DNA of 64,000 nt from Roseburia sp. (lineage in GTDB: Bacteria > Bacillota > Clostridia > Lachnospirales > Lachnospiraceae), in contig JAHZFL010000002.1 in the NCBI GenBank assembly GCA_019421345.1, forward strand, positions 165,109 through 229,108. Direction: 5' to 3'. Every line of letters begins with the position of its first letter. Within the stretch, counting starts at the first letter, position 1. The position numbers were made by a program, and so were the translations under genes. Below the pieces are notes generated by a model. That model had not been told where the DNA came from and did no database searches. It saw only the letters and a program-made list of their open reading frames with translations. Shown here piece after piece: positions 25,302 through 33,943 of the stretch.

Positions 25302-25589
25302 ATGGCACCAAAGATTTTAGGCAATATGAAAAAGCTTGACAAGGACATAGAATTGTGCCGGACGACCAATGAACGCATCAGCAATCACGCCGCCCAGCTT
25401 TTGATTGAAAACCAGATTCCGTTTACCAGAAACTGGATCAAGATTCCGTTCTTTCTGCGCGAGAAATACCGGGGCGCAGAGCAGATGTTTATTATCCGCA
25501 CCAACCGCAACCGTTACGGACAGGCAAGGCGGACCATCGACCAGCTTGAGGCGCCGTTTAAGAGACGCCTCATCTTAAGCAACTATTAG
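25302..25589 (+). CDS. Conserved-looking 95-residue protein, unknown
   Basis: The ATG at 25302 is eight bases after AGGAGA. The protein is basic, without membrane segments. An N-terminal helix (KKLDKDIELCRTTNERISNH) leads into a mixed region with QIPFTRNWIKIPFFLREKYRG and an Arg-rich end with RTNRNRYGQARRTIDQLE. I do not recognise a family. Cotranscription with the XRE regulator under a self-repressed promoter suggests a partner such as a nucleic-acid-binding effector or toxin; this is inference only. The last 20 bases overlap the 3' end of the convergent HD gene. Confidence 0.7.
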   Translation: MAPKILGNMKKLDKDIELCRTTNERISNHAAQLLIENQIPFTRNWIKIPFFLREKYRGAEQMFIIRTNRNRYGQARRTIDQLEAPFKRRLILSNY

Positions 25590-26118
25590 ACAGCTCATGA
25601 AAGAGGCGTAAAAACGCTGCCTCCGTCTCCCCAAAGGAACACGGTCTGTATTGCGGACGCGCCGCAAGCTGCGGCTCTTTGGCAAACAGCGCCACTCCCT
25701 TGAAATGTAAAAACTCATGATACAGGCAGGCGTCGTCAATCCATTTGACCGTCTGTCGTTCCTCTGCCGTCAATTCCCCATGCAGATATTTCTGATAGAT
25801 CATTTCCTGCAGCCGCTTCTCGATACGCTGATATTCCTCCAATTCCGCCTTAACCGGTCTTGTAATATCCGACAAATACGCCTCGCTTGCGTCATGGAGC
25901 AGACAGGCAAGCTGTTCTCTGATGCTGCGCCCCTCCTCGTTCGCCACAAGGGCGCAGTCCAGACAATGCTGACCTACCGAATAAAACTGCGGATAATGTC
26001 CGTTTGCCCGCGTCATAAGAGACAGCGCATGCGCAATGTCCTCAATCCGTATCGCCTCCTCCACAGGCAAAACCGGCGAAAATTGTACTCCCGAATATGT
26101 AATGATCGTCTCCCTCAT
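25570..26118 (-). CDS. HD-domain phosphohydrolase (YfbR-like)
   Basis: The 182 residues carry an HD-domain metal site: YSVGQHCLDCA (first His), LACLLHDASEAY (His-Asp) and a later Asp in VKWIDDACLYHE. This is the pattern of YfbR/5'-deoxynucleotidase-like and related HD hydrolases, acting on nucleotides or nucleoside phosphates in the cytoplasm. The ATG overlaps the stop of the hybrid kinase gene by 4 bases (ATGA), so it is the translationally coupled last gene of the nucleosidase-kinase operon. Substrate unknown. Confidence 0.85.
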   Translation of the reverse strand: MRETIITYSGVQFSPVLPVEEAIRIEDIAHALSLMTRANGHYPQFYSVGQHCLDCALVANEEGRSIREQLACLLHDASEAYLSDITRPVKAELEEYQRIEKRLQEMIYQKYLHGELTAEERQTVKWIDDACLYHEFLHFKGVALFAKEPQLAARPQYRPCSFGETEAAFLRLFHELSNSCLR

Positions 26119-28985
26119 GATTTCTCCTCCGCAGCCTTTCTTAACGTGCGATAAAGCACCTGCGTATCGACCGGTTTTGCAATGTGACCGTTCATCCCCG
26201 CATTTAACGCCTCACTGACGTCCTCCGTAAATGCATTTGCCGTCATTGCAAAAATCGGTATTTTCGCCGCATCCTCACGCCCTAGGGCACGAATCTCCTG
26301 CGCCGCCTCATACCCATTCATAACAGGCATCTGCACATCCATTAAAATTGCCAGATACGTTCCCGGCGCTTCCTCCATAAACCGTTCTACCGCTTCCTTT
26401 CCGTTCCACACATGGTCAACGTTTAAATGCACCAGCCCCAGCAGCTCTGTGGCAATCTCTGCGTTGATCTGCGTATCCTCTGCCAAAAGCACGCGCTGCC
26501 CGGCAAAATCATAGGACTCATCCACCTCCTGCTCCGCCGGCGCCGTACGCTCGTCGCCCGCCGGAGTCTCCTTTGGCACAAACGGGATCGAAACCGTAAA
26601 TCTTGTCCCCTTTCCCTTCTCTGACTGACAGGTAATATTCCCGCCCATTAAGTTTACAAGATTCTGTGTGATCGAAAGTCCCAGTCCGCTGCCGCCGTGC
26701 CGCTGCGCGGTATCGGGAAGCTCCTGCTCGAACGGACGGAATAATCTGCCAAGCATCTCCTTTGACATGCCCTCTCCGGTATCTGTCACAGTAAATTTAT
26801 AATAAATCTTCTCCCCCTGCCCCGGAAGCTCCTGCACCTTTACGATGACTTTCCCTCCCTCAGCAGTAAACTTACATGCATTGGAAATCAGGTTGAACAG
26901 CACCTGATTTAAGCGCAGCCTGTCTCCGAGCAGACAGTCATGGATAATTCCCTCCGTGTCCAGCTCAAACCAAATTCCCTTCTGACGGCACTGCGTACCG
27001 TAAACATCACTGATAGACTTAAGCATTTCATGCAGTAAAAACGGCTTTTTTGCAATTTTTAATTTATTGCTCTCAATCGCTGACATATCCAGCACATCAT
27101 TGATAATCCCAAGCAGCACCTGCGACGATGTCTCGATCTTTTCCAGATATTCACGCAACTGCACCGGTTCTTCGCTATGATGCTTCGCCAGCTCTGTCAA
27201 ACCGACGATCGCATTCATCGGTGTTCTGATCTCATGGCTCATACTTGCAAGAAATCTGCCCTTCGCCTGATTCGCGTCATTTGCCTGTGCCACCGCTTCG
27301 CCAAGCTGTATATTTTTTTCCTCTAATCTGCGGTAGCTCTTTCTTCGCGAGATGATAAACGCTCCCATCAGTGCAAAAACCAGCAGCACCAAAAGAAAAA
27401 TCGTAAAAAAGGAATAACGGAATTTATAAAGCACATCTCTCCATGTCATCTGGTAAGCATTTCCCACCGTATGATTGATTGCAAACTGCGCCTTCTCCTT
27501 TTGTGTCATAGTCTCAAGGCAGCGATTAAAAATCCCGATCACAATCTCATGCTCTTTGGAATGTGTCGTAACGATTCCGGTCTCCTCCTCCATAAAAAAA
27601 GTAGGGAGCACCGCCATTCCCTCATAACGGGGATTTGCCAGATAAGGCTTTAACACATTGACATTCTGCGCTACAAAATCAGCCTCCCCATCTAATACCA
27701 TCTGCAGACAATCCTCTGTGTGGCTGCACTCGATGACCTCAAACTGCGGATAGTTCTTTTCGATATAATTGTTAAGCGCCACATAGCTTGCCGGGATCAC
27801 CAAGCGGTAGCTGCCCTCCTTTGCATTCATATCATATTCGCTGCCGCTTAAGCAGGCAAGCGCTACATCATCCATATAAAGGGCGTCTGATACAACAAAG
27901 TAATCACCGTGAAACTCCGGGTTCTTTACCATGACACCCGCAACAAACACATCGGGATTGTGAACGAGATAGTCTGCAACATGCTCCCCCTCCGGAATCA
28001 TAGTATAGGAAAAGGTAAAGCCGCTGCGCTCTGCGATCAGATTGAGCGTATCGACCGTGATCCCTGCAATCTCTCCATTTTCATCCAAATAGGAGAACGG
28101 TTTTCTGGAGGGCAGGAGCGCAATCTGCATCGTGTCTGACTGCTCGATAAAGGCAGACTGCTCCCGTGTCAAGATCACGGACTGCTCCCCCGCTCCCTCC
28201 TTATAATATTTCTGGTACAGCTCATCCTCAAAGGAGGAGCCCGACGCCGTAATCTGTCCCAGCGCGTCATCAAGCTGATCGATCAGCTCCTGATTTTCCT
28301 TTCCCGTCATAAAATAAAACGGATCCGAACCAAAACGGCAGATCACCTTATACCCGGTTTTTAATGCAAGGCTTCCCATCGCAACGGCATCCACCTCGCC
28401 TTGATCCAATGCCCAAAAGCAGTCCGCCGACGTTCTATGCTCTACGAACGTAAAATCAAACCCCTTCTTCTGTGCAAATTCCAAAAACTCGGTATTCTGA
28501 TAGCTGTCCTCCAGTACAGCGATCCGCATTCCGTCAAATGCTTCAAAATCATTGTAGTAATAACGTTCATCATCCTCTCTGGCATAAAGTACGCTCGACT
28601 CCGCTCCGATCGAATACTTGGAAAATAAATATTCCCGCTCTCTCTCCGGTGTCCGCTGCGCATGGCAGAGAAAATCGATCCGCCCCTCCTTCAGCGCCTG
28701 CATATGGCTGTCCCATGTGCCAAAGATATATTCATATTCCCAGCCTGTATAAGAGGCAATCTCATTGAGATACTCTACGCCGTAGCCCTCGTATAAGCCA
28801 TCCTTCGTCATGCCGATAAAACCGTCATAGCCGATATAGCCGATCCGCACCTTGCGCGCCTGGTCTGTGTCCTCCGCAGCCGACAAACTGACGGAGCGAA
28901 ACAGCATCAAAATAAAAATCCCCCATAAAATAGCTGCCGTTCCCCTTAGGCAAATGCTCCCCCATACTCTGCTGTTTTCTCTCAC
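26115..28985 (-). CDS. Hybrid histidine kinase with two periplasmic-type binding domains
   Basis: A 956-residue BvgS/EvgS-like sensor. After a signal-anchor segment (residues ~17-36) come two SBP_bac_3 solute-binding domains (about 46-270 and 285-510), a membrane helix (FFTIFLLVLLVFALMGAFII), a HisKA domain with the phospho-acceptor in SMSHEIRTPMN, an HATPase domain (ITNxCKF-like N box, GGSGLGLSI), and a receiver domain with the acceptor Asp in AILMDVQMP. No HPt domain or separate response regulator is nearby. The GTG at 28985 follows GGAGGAGAAGG. It lies 18 bp after the nucleosidase gene. The ligand is unknown; SBP_bac_3 domains often bind amino acids or similar small polar molecules. Confidence 0.92.
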   Translation of the reverse strand: MRENSRVWGSICLRGTAAILWGIFILMLFRSVSLSAAEDTDQARKVRIGYIGYDGFIGMTKDGLYEGYGVEYLNEIASYTGWEYEYIFGTWDSHMQALKEGRIDFLCHAQRTPEREREYLFSKYSIGAESSVLYAREDDERYYYNDFEAFDGMRIAVLEDSYQNTEFLEFAQKKGFDFTFVEHRTSADCFWALDQGEVDAVAMGSLALKTGYKVICRFGSDPFYFMTGKENQELIDQLDDALGQITASGSSFEDELYQKYYKEGAGEQSVILTREQSAFIEQSDTMQIALLPSRKPFSYLDENGEIAGITVDTLNLIAERSGFTFSYTMIPEGEHVADYLVHNPDVFVAGVMVKNPEFHGDYFVVSDALYMDDVALACLSGSEYDMNAKEGSYRLVIPASYVALNNYIEKNYPQFEVIECSHTEDCLQMVLDGEADFVAQNVNVLKPYLANPRYEGMAVLPTFFMEEETGIVTTHSKEHEIVIGIFNRCLETMTQKEKAQFAINHTVGNAYQMTWRDVLYKFRYSFFTIFLLVLLVFALMGAFIISRRKSYRRLEEKNIQLGEAVAQANDANQAKGRFLASMSHEIRTPMNAIVGLTELAKHHSEEPVQLREYLEKIETSSQVLLGIINDVLDMSAIESNKLKIAKKPFLLHEMLKSISDVYGTQCRQKGIWFELDTEGIIHDCLLGDRLRLNQVLFNLISNACKFTAEGGKVIVKVQELPGQGEKIYYKFTVTDTGEGMSKEMLGRLFRPFEQELPDTAQRHGGSGLGLSITQNLVNLMGGNITCQSEKGKGTRFTVSIPFVPKETPAGDERTAPAEQEVDESYDFAGQRVLLAEDTQINAEIATELLGLVHLNVDHVWNGKEAVERFMEEAPGTYLAILMDVQMPVMNGYEAAQEIRALGREDAAKIPIFAMTANAFTEDVSEALNAGMNGHIAKPVDTQVLYRTLRKAAEEKS

Positions 28986-29003
28986 CCTTCTCCTCCCCCC
29001 AGC

Positions 29004-29783
29004 CTAAAAGCCGCAAAGCTCCTCTATGTACGCTTCGATAAATTTTTGTCCCGCAAGCGCCATCGACTCATCAAACGCCTCCCCGTTGACGATCGAATTG
29101 GAAATCATCCGAATCCCGATAAACGGAATACCAAAAGATCTGCAAAGCTGTGCTGCCGCAGCCGACTCCATATCCTCCGCAGCCGTCTGATAGCGTTCCC
29201 GCATAACCGCGATCCAGTCAATCTGATTATTCCACTCATCCGCAGAGCCCAGCACACCGCGCGAAACCTTAAGCGGTGTTTTCACACGGCACGCTCTTGC
29301 AACCAACTCCTCATCACACAAAAAGTCAAGCACCTTCTTCGTGCATTTTTCTTTTTTATCGTAAATCTCCAGCGCAAGCGGTTCAAATGCGAGCGGCGAG
29401 ATTCCTTCTCCCTCCGCCAAAAACTTCTGCATCACTGCTCCCATCGGAACAACCCGCTCCCCGATCACAAGGTCTCCCACATGAAGCTTTTTATCATGAC
29501 CGCCTGCGATTCCCTGGTTGATCACTGCCTTTGGCGCAAAGGAGGTAATCCCCAACACGGTTGCCGCCGATGCGTTGACCTCCCCCTGATAGGTGCGGGA
29601 AATGATCACCGGCTCGTTTTGACTTCCGAGAAAGCCTGTATAAAACGTCCAATTCCCCACATTGACACACGATGCATCTGCAAGACGGCTGATCAGATAT
29701 GCAGTCTCCGTCTCCATCGCCCCCTGAATCAGAATCGAGGGCTGCCTTGTAAAATCATATTTTTTCATCACACATTTCACCAT
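29004..29783 (-). CDS. MTA/SAH nucleosidase-like protein, first gene of the kinase operon
   Basis: A 259-residue phosphorylase-superfamily nucleoside hydrolase. Family features are ILIQGAMETETAYL (catalytic Glu of the 5'-methylthioadenosine/S-adenosylhomocysteine nucleosidase), a GIAGG phosphate-loop-like turn, and TAAEDMESAAAAQ (substrate Glu). The position of the catalytic Asp (ISD in E. coli Pfs) reads ISNSIVNGE, that is Asn. The protein may thus belong to a variant branch with altered activity. Divergent luxS, 146 bp away, supports a role in SAH and SRH handling. The start may be 29783 or the fifteen-base-later ATG at 29768; neither has a strong ribosome site. Confidence 0.8.
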   Translation of the reverse strand: MVKCVMKKYDFTRQPSILIQGAMETETAYLISRLADASCVNVGNWTFYTGFLGSQNEPVIISRTYQGEVNASAATVLGITSFAPKAVINQGIAGGHDKKLHVGDLVIGERVVPMGAVMQKFLAEGEGISPLAFEPLALEIYDKKEKCTKKVLDFLCDEELVARACRVKTPLKVSRGVLGSADEWNNQIDWIAVMRERYQTAAEDMESAAAAQLCRSFGIPFIGIRMISNSIVNGEAFDESMALAGQKFIEAYIEELCGF

Positions 29784-29805
29784 TTCTTTCGTTTTTCTCC
29801 CTCCT

Positions 29806-29835
29806 ACTATACGTTTTTGTGCACTCGGCTGTCAA
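29806..29835 (-). promoter_or_regulatory. Promoter of the nucleosidase-kinase-HD operon
   Basis: TTGACA (29830-29835) and TATAGT (29806-29811) on the minus strand are 18 bp apart. The -35 box is within a GTCAAG / CTTGAC dyad (29831-29847), in which a plus-strand TTGACG could serve luxS. Confidence 0.65.
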
Positions 29836-29928
29836 GTTTCTCTTGACGAACGGCGCATTCTGTTTTAAGGTTTTCATAGCAACAGCGTATACAAACGCAA
29901 AATATCAGGTTACACAGGAGGTTTTCCA

Positions 29929-30408
29929 ATGGAAAAAATTGCAAGCTTTACCATAGACCATATCCGGCTGCAGCCGGGCATTTATGTTTCACGCAAGGAT
30001 CCTATCGGCTCAGAGGTGATCACGACTTTTGATCTGCGTATGACCTCTCCGAACGAAGAACCGGTCATGAATACCGCAGAGCTGCATACGATCGAGCATC
30101 TTGGCGCTACCTTTCTCCGCAATCATAAGGAATTTTGTGATCGGACCATCTACTTTGGACCGATGGGCTGCCGCACAGGCTTTTATCTGCTTCTTGCAGG
30201 AGATCATGATTCCCGCAGCATCGTTCCGCTCATCACGGAAATGTTTGAGTTTATCCGGGATTTTAAAGGAGATGTGCCCGGCGCGTCCGCAAAGGACTGC
30301 GGCAATTACCTCGATATGAATCTTGGCATGGCAAATTATCTTGCCGCGCGCTACCTGAAAAATACCCTTTACGTCATTGATGACGCGCACTTAAATTATC
30401 CAGTGTAG
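29929..30408 (+). CDS. luxS: S-ribosylhomocysteine lyase
   Basis: LuxS splits S-ribosylhomocysteine into homocysteine and DPD, the AI-2 precursor, so it both recycles the methyl cycle and can make a quorum signal. The Fe/Zn site HTIEHLGATFLRNH is at residues ~53-66, the third ligand region is AKDCGNYLDMNL, and the catalytic Cys region is GPMGCRTGFYL. At 159 residues it is full length. AGGAGG lies eight bases before the ATG. It is divergent from the nucleosidase that would make its substrate. Confidence 0.97.
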   Translation: MEKIASFTIDHIRLQPGIYVSRKDPIGSEVITTFDLRMTSPNEEPVMNTAELHTIEHLGATFLRNHKEFCDRTIYFGPMGCRTGFYLLLAGDHDSRSIVPLITEMFEFIRDFKGDVPGASAKDCGNYLDMNLGMANYLAARYLKNTLYVIDDAHLNYPV

Positions 30409-30411
30409 ATG

Positions 30412-30427
30412 CCCTGCTTTTGCAGGG
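30412..30427 (+). other. Small hairpin after luxS
   Basis: CCCTGC-TTTT-GCAGGG starts four bases after the luxS stop. There is no T-run, so it is an mRNA end structure or the left edge of the repeat element rather than a complete terminator. Confidence 0.4.
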
Positions 30428-30443
30428 TGCTATTCTGCATCAC

Positions 30444-30545
30444 CACAGTGTGATCCCACGGACGGCTTTGCTTGATAGGGAACGTGATCGCCTCTCACGC
30501 AACAACTTGCGGCACGCTTGGCGAGCCATTCTGATGTCAATAAAA
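30444..30545 (+). repeat. Dispersed intergenic repeat, copy C (both modules)
   Basis: This is the longest copy. Its left module (CACAGTGTGATCCCACGGA, then TTTGCTTGATAGGGAAC) matches copy D near 46.56 kb and copy E near 23.96 kb. Its right module (30502-30545) matches copies A and B. It ends exactly where the luxS/dnaJ terminator stem begins. Confidence 0.65.
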
Positions 30546-30600
30546 CGGAGCCGCTGCAAAGCAGATGATCTCTCTGTCTTTGCAGCAGCTCCGTTTCTTT
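30542..30600. terminator. Bidirectional terminator, luxS and dnaJ
   Basis: Two nearly continuous stems, AAACGGAGC / GCTCCGTTT and GCTGCAAAG / CTTTGCAGC, with one mismatch between them form an 18-pair hairpin. CTTTT follows on the plus strand and TTTTATT on the minus strand. Confidence 0.9.
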
Positions 30601-30628
30601 TGCGTCTCATTGAGCAGCATACACGTTC

Positions 30629-31813
30629 TTATATATCATCGAGAGATTCTTTTAATTTATCCATGAATCCCTTTCTTTTCTTTGGCTTCTCCGTACCGGT
30701 CGACGCCCGCTCACTGCCTCCCTTATGCAGGGAATTTCCCGTCAGCTCATCAAACTTACGCAGCAGCTCCTTTGCCTCTGCGTTCAGATTTGTCGGTGTC
30801 TTAATGATCAGCGTTACCATATGATCGCCGCGCACCGTTCCCTTGCTCTGTAACGTCGGTACGCCCTTTCCTTTCAGACGGATGGTCGTATGCGTCTTTG
30901 TGCCGGGCTTCACCTCATAGAGAACGTCTCCGTCCACAGTCGCAATACGGATCTCACCGCCAAGCGCCGCCTGCGCATAGGAAATCTCTGCGGTGGAATA
31001 AATATCACGATCCTGCCGCTGCAGATACGCATGCCTGGATACCGACACCTCTACCAGAAGGTCCCCTCTCGGTCCGCCGTTCACTCCCGGCTCGCCCTTA
31101 TCCCGGATACGGATGCTCTGCCCATTGTCAATTCCTGCCGGAATCGAGACCTGAATTTTCTTTCTGCTCGCAATATAACCTGTTCCACGGCAATCGGAGC
31201 ATTTTTCACGAACGATCTTGCCCGAACCGCGGCATTCCGGACAGGTCTGTACATTCTGTACCGGTCCGAAAAACGACTGCTGCGTATAGACAACCTTTCC
31301 CTTGCCGCCGCACTTGCCGCACGTCTCCGGCGTCGTTCCCGGCTTTGCTCCCGTTCCGTGGCATGTCTTACATTCATCCTTTAATACGACTTCAATTTCC
31401 TTCTCGCAGCCAAAAACAGCCTCCTCAAAGGTAATTCTTACACTTGTTCTGACATTTGCGCCCTTCATCGGACCGTCATTTCTGCGTCTGCTTCCTCCGC
31501 CGAAGAAATCACCGAATATATCGCCGAATATGTCGCCCATGTCCATACCGGAAAAGTCAAAGCCTCCGCCGCCTCCGCCCGTGCCGTCAAATGCAGCGTG
31601 ACCGAACTGATCGTACTGTTTGCGCTTATCCGGATCGCTTAAAACCGCATAGGCCTCCTGTGCTTCCTTAAACTTTTCTTCGCATTCCTTATCATCGGGA
31701 TGCATATCGGGATGATATTTCTTGGCAAGGACGCGGAACGCTTTTTTGATGTCCGCATCAGACGCACCTTTACTGACGCCTAAGACCTCATAATAATCTC
31801 TCTTGTCTGCCAT
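30629..31813 (-). CDS. dnaJ: Chaperone DnaJ
   Basis: Hsp40 co-chaperone that delivers substrates to DnaK and stimulates its ATPase. The J domain (residues 1-70) has HPDMHP in place of the usual HPD core context, followed by a Gly/Phe-rich region (GGGGGGFDFSGMD). Four CxxCxGxG-type zinc repeats follow between about residues 148 and 210 (CKTCHGTG, CGKCGGKG, CPECRGSG, CSDCRGTG), then the C-terminal substrate domains. 394 residues, full length. Last gene of the heat-shock operon. Confidence 0.97.
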   Translation of the reverse strand: MADKRDYYEVLGVSKGASDADIKKAFRVLAKKYHPDMHPDDKECEEKFKEAQEAYAVLSDPDKRKQYDQFGHAAFDGTGGGGGGFDFSGMDMGDIFGDIFGDFFGGGSRRRNDGPMKGANVRTSVRITFEEAVFGCEKEIEVVLKDECKTCHGTGAKPGTTPETCGKCGGKGKVVYTQQSFFGPVQNVQTCPECRGSGKIVREKCSDCRGTGYIASRKKIQVSIPAGIDNGQSIRIRDKGEPGVNGGPRGDLLVEVSVSRHAYLQRQDRDIYSTAEISYAQAALGGEIRIATVDGDVLYEVKPGTKTHTTIRLKGKGVPTLQSKGTVRGDHMVTLIIKTPTNLNAEAKELLRKFDELTGNSLHKGGSERASTGTEKPKKRKGFMDKLKESLDDI

Positions 31814-31930
31814 AACGATTCCTCATTTCCAAACTCTCATGTATCACATCTTTTTTGCATATTCTGCACAGCCCTCTCGTCCTTTATGAGAGAGACCTCA
31901 GTCTGCTTCTTTGCAGTTTTCGGCGTGCGC

Positions 31931-31966
31931 ACGGGGCTTTCAGATAAAGCAACCCGAAAACCCCGT
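31931..31966 (-). other. Hairpin in the dnaK-dnaJ spacer
   Basis: ACGGGGCTTTC and GAAAACCCCGT form an 11-bp stem (one G-U) with a 14-base loop, 14 bp after the dnaK stop. There is no T-run. It probably marks mRNA processing or stabilises the upstream message in the 166-bp dnaK-dnaJ spacer; a smaller CTCTC / GAGAG hairpin lies at 31874-31892. Confidence 0.5.
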
Positions 31967-31979
31967 ACCGCCAAAACAT

Positions 31980-33836
31980 TTATACCTCTTTAAAATCTGC
32001 ATCCACAACGTCATCCGCAGCATTTCCTGTCTGTGCTCCCATATCAGGACCAGCTCCTGCCTGTGCGCCCTGTGTCTGCTCATACATCTTCGCAAACACC
32101 TTCTGTGCACTCTGTGTCAGCTTCTCCTGCAAGGATTTCAGCTCTGCCACATCTGCCTCTGTCATCTCCTCAGCATTCTGATGTGCCTCAAGGAAGGACT
32201 TCACAGCGTTTAGATCACTCTCAACCTCCGACTTGTCAGCCGCGTCGATATTCGCACCTACCTGATCAAGCGCCTGCTGTGTCTGGAATACGAATCCGTC
32301 TGCGTCATTTCTCGCATCGATCGCCTCTTTCCGTTTCTTATCCTGTGCCTCGTACTCTGCCGCCTCTCTGACAGCCTTGTTGATCTCATCCTCTGACATA
32401 TTCGAGCCGGCTGTGATCGTGATGTGCTGCTCCTTGCCTGTTCCAAGATCCTTTGCAGAAACATTTACAATACCGTTTGCATCAATATCAAACGTAACCT
32501 CGATCTGCGGAACACCGCGGCGTGCTGGCGGAATACCGTCCAGACGGAACTGTCCGAGTGACTTATTATCTCTTGCGAACTGTCTCTCACCCTGTACAAC
32601 GTTGATGTCAACGGAGGTCTGGTTATCAGCAGCCGTTGAGAAAATCTGGCTTTTCTTTGTCGGAATTGTCGTATTTCTCTCGATCAGTCTTGTAGCAACG
32701 CCTCCCATTGTCTCGATGGAAAGTGAAAGCGGTGTAACATCCAAAAGAAGAATCTCACCTGCACCGGCGTCTCCTGCAAGCTTACCGCCCTGAATGGAAG
32801 CGCCGATCGCTACACACTCGTCAGGATTTAAAGATTTACTCGGCTCCTTGCCTGTCAACTGTCTTACCTTATCCTGTACTGCCGGAATACGCGTAGAGCC
32901 ACCGACTAAGAGCACCTGACCGATGTCTGCGTTTGTCAATCCTGCATCGCGCATTGCGTTCTGTACCGGAATCGCTGTCCGCTCTACCAGATCATGTGTC
33001 AGCTCATCAAATTTTGCTCTGGTAAGATTCATGTCAAAATGCTTCGGTCCCTCTGCCGTTGCTGTAATGAACGGAAGGTTAATATTTGTCGTAGTTGCGG
33101 AGGAAAGCTCCTTCTTCGCCTTCTCTGCTGCCTCCTTTAATCTCTGAAGCGCCATCTTATCATTTGATAAGTCAACGCCCTCTGCCTTTTTAAACTCATC
33201 GATCATCCACTGTGTGATCTTGTTATCAAAGTCATCACCGCCAAGGCGTGTGTCACCATTTGTCGCAAGCACTGCGATAACGCCGTCTGCGATCTCAATG
33301 ATAGAAACATCAAAGGTACCGCCGCCTAAGTCGTATACCATGATCTTCTGCTCCTTCTCATTATCAAGACCATACGCTAACGCTGCGGCTGTCGGCTCAT
33401 TGATGATACGCTTTACATCAAGACCTGCGATCTTGCCCGCGTCCTTGGTTGCCTGACGCTGTGCGTCGTTGAAGTATGCCGGAACGGTAATAACCGCCTC
33501 GGTTACCTTCTCTCCCAGATACCCTTCCGCATCCGCCTTAAGCTTCTGGAGCACCATTGCAGAAATCTGCTGCGGAGAATACTGCTTGTCGTCGATTGCT
33601 ACCTTATAATCGGTTCCCATATGTCTCTTGATCGAAGAAATCGTTTTCTCTGCATTGGTAACCGCCTGACGCTTTGCCGGCTCTCCGACCAATCTCTCAC
33701 CGTTCTTTGTAAATGCCACAATGGATGGGGTCGTTCTTGCGCCTTCCTGATTCGCGATAACGGTTGGCTTTCCGCCCTCCATAACCGCTACGCAGCTATT
33801 TGTTGTTCCTAAATCGATGCCTATGATTTTTCCCAT
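31980..33836 (-). CDS. dnaK: Chaperone DnaK (Hsp70)
   Basis: ATP-driven Hsp70 chaperone. The N-terminal ATPase begins GKIIGIDLGTTNSCVAVMEG and contains VYDLGGGTFDVSI and VLLVGGSTRIPAVQ. The substrate domain starts after LLLDVTPLSLSIET, and the C-terminal lid ends in a Gly/Ala/Gln-rich tail before DDVVDADFKEV. 618 residues, and the N-terminal domain lacks the ~24-residue segment seen in Gram-negative DnaK, as expected for Firmicutes. Third gene of the CIRCE-controlled operon. Confidence 0.98.
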   Translation of the reverse strand: MGKIIGIDLGTTNSCVAVMEGGKPTVIANQEGARTTPSIVAFTKNGERLVGEPAKRQAVTNAEKTISSIKRHMGTDYKVAIDDKQYSPQQISAMVLQKLKADAEGYLGEKVTEAVITVPAYFNDAQRQATKDAGKIAGLDVKRIINEPTAAALAYGLDNEKEQKIMVYDLGGGTFDVSIIEIADGVIAVLATNGDTRLGGDDFDNKITQWMIDEFKKAEGVDLSNDKMALQRLKEAAEKAKKELSSATTTNINLPFITATAEGPKHFDMNLTRAKFDELTHDLVERTAIPVQNAMRDAGLTNADIGQVLLVGGSTRIPAVQDKVRQLTGKEPSKSLNPDECVAIGASIQGGKLAGDAGAGEILLLDVTPLSLSIETMGGVATRLIERNTTIPTKKSQIFSTAADNQTSVDINVVQGERQFARDNKSLGQFRLDGIPPARRGVPQIEVTFDIDANGIVNVSAKDLGTGKEQHITITAGSNMSEDEINKAVREAAEYEAQDKKRKEAIDARNDADGFVFQTQQALDQVGANIDAADKSEVESDLNAVKSFLEAHQNAEEMTEADVAELKSLQEKLTQSAQKVFAKMYEQTQGAQAGAGPDMGAQTGNAADDVVDADFKEV

Positions 33837-33943
33837 GATATTTTCCTCCTAAAATAATAAAAAGAATCTTATGAATAAGAAATAGCTTCACCAGCGAAAC
33901 TATCCGCTAAGATGAAAGTAATTACCTTGCTTTATGCAAAAGG

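Noticed and set aside
29831..29847. Terminator between luxS and the nucleosidase
   Set aside because: The GTCAAG/CTTGAC dyad lies between divergent genes, so no transcript needs ending there; it contains the -35 boxes instead.
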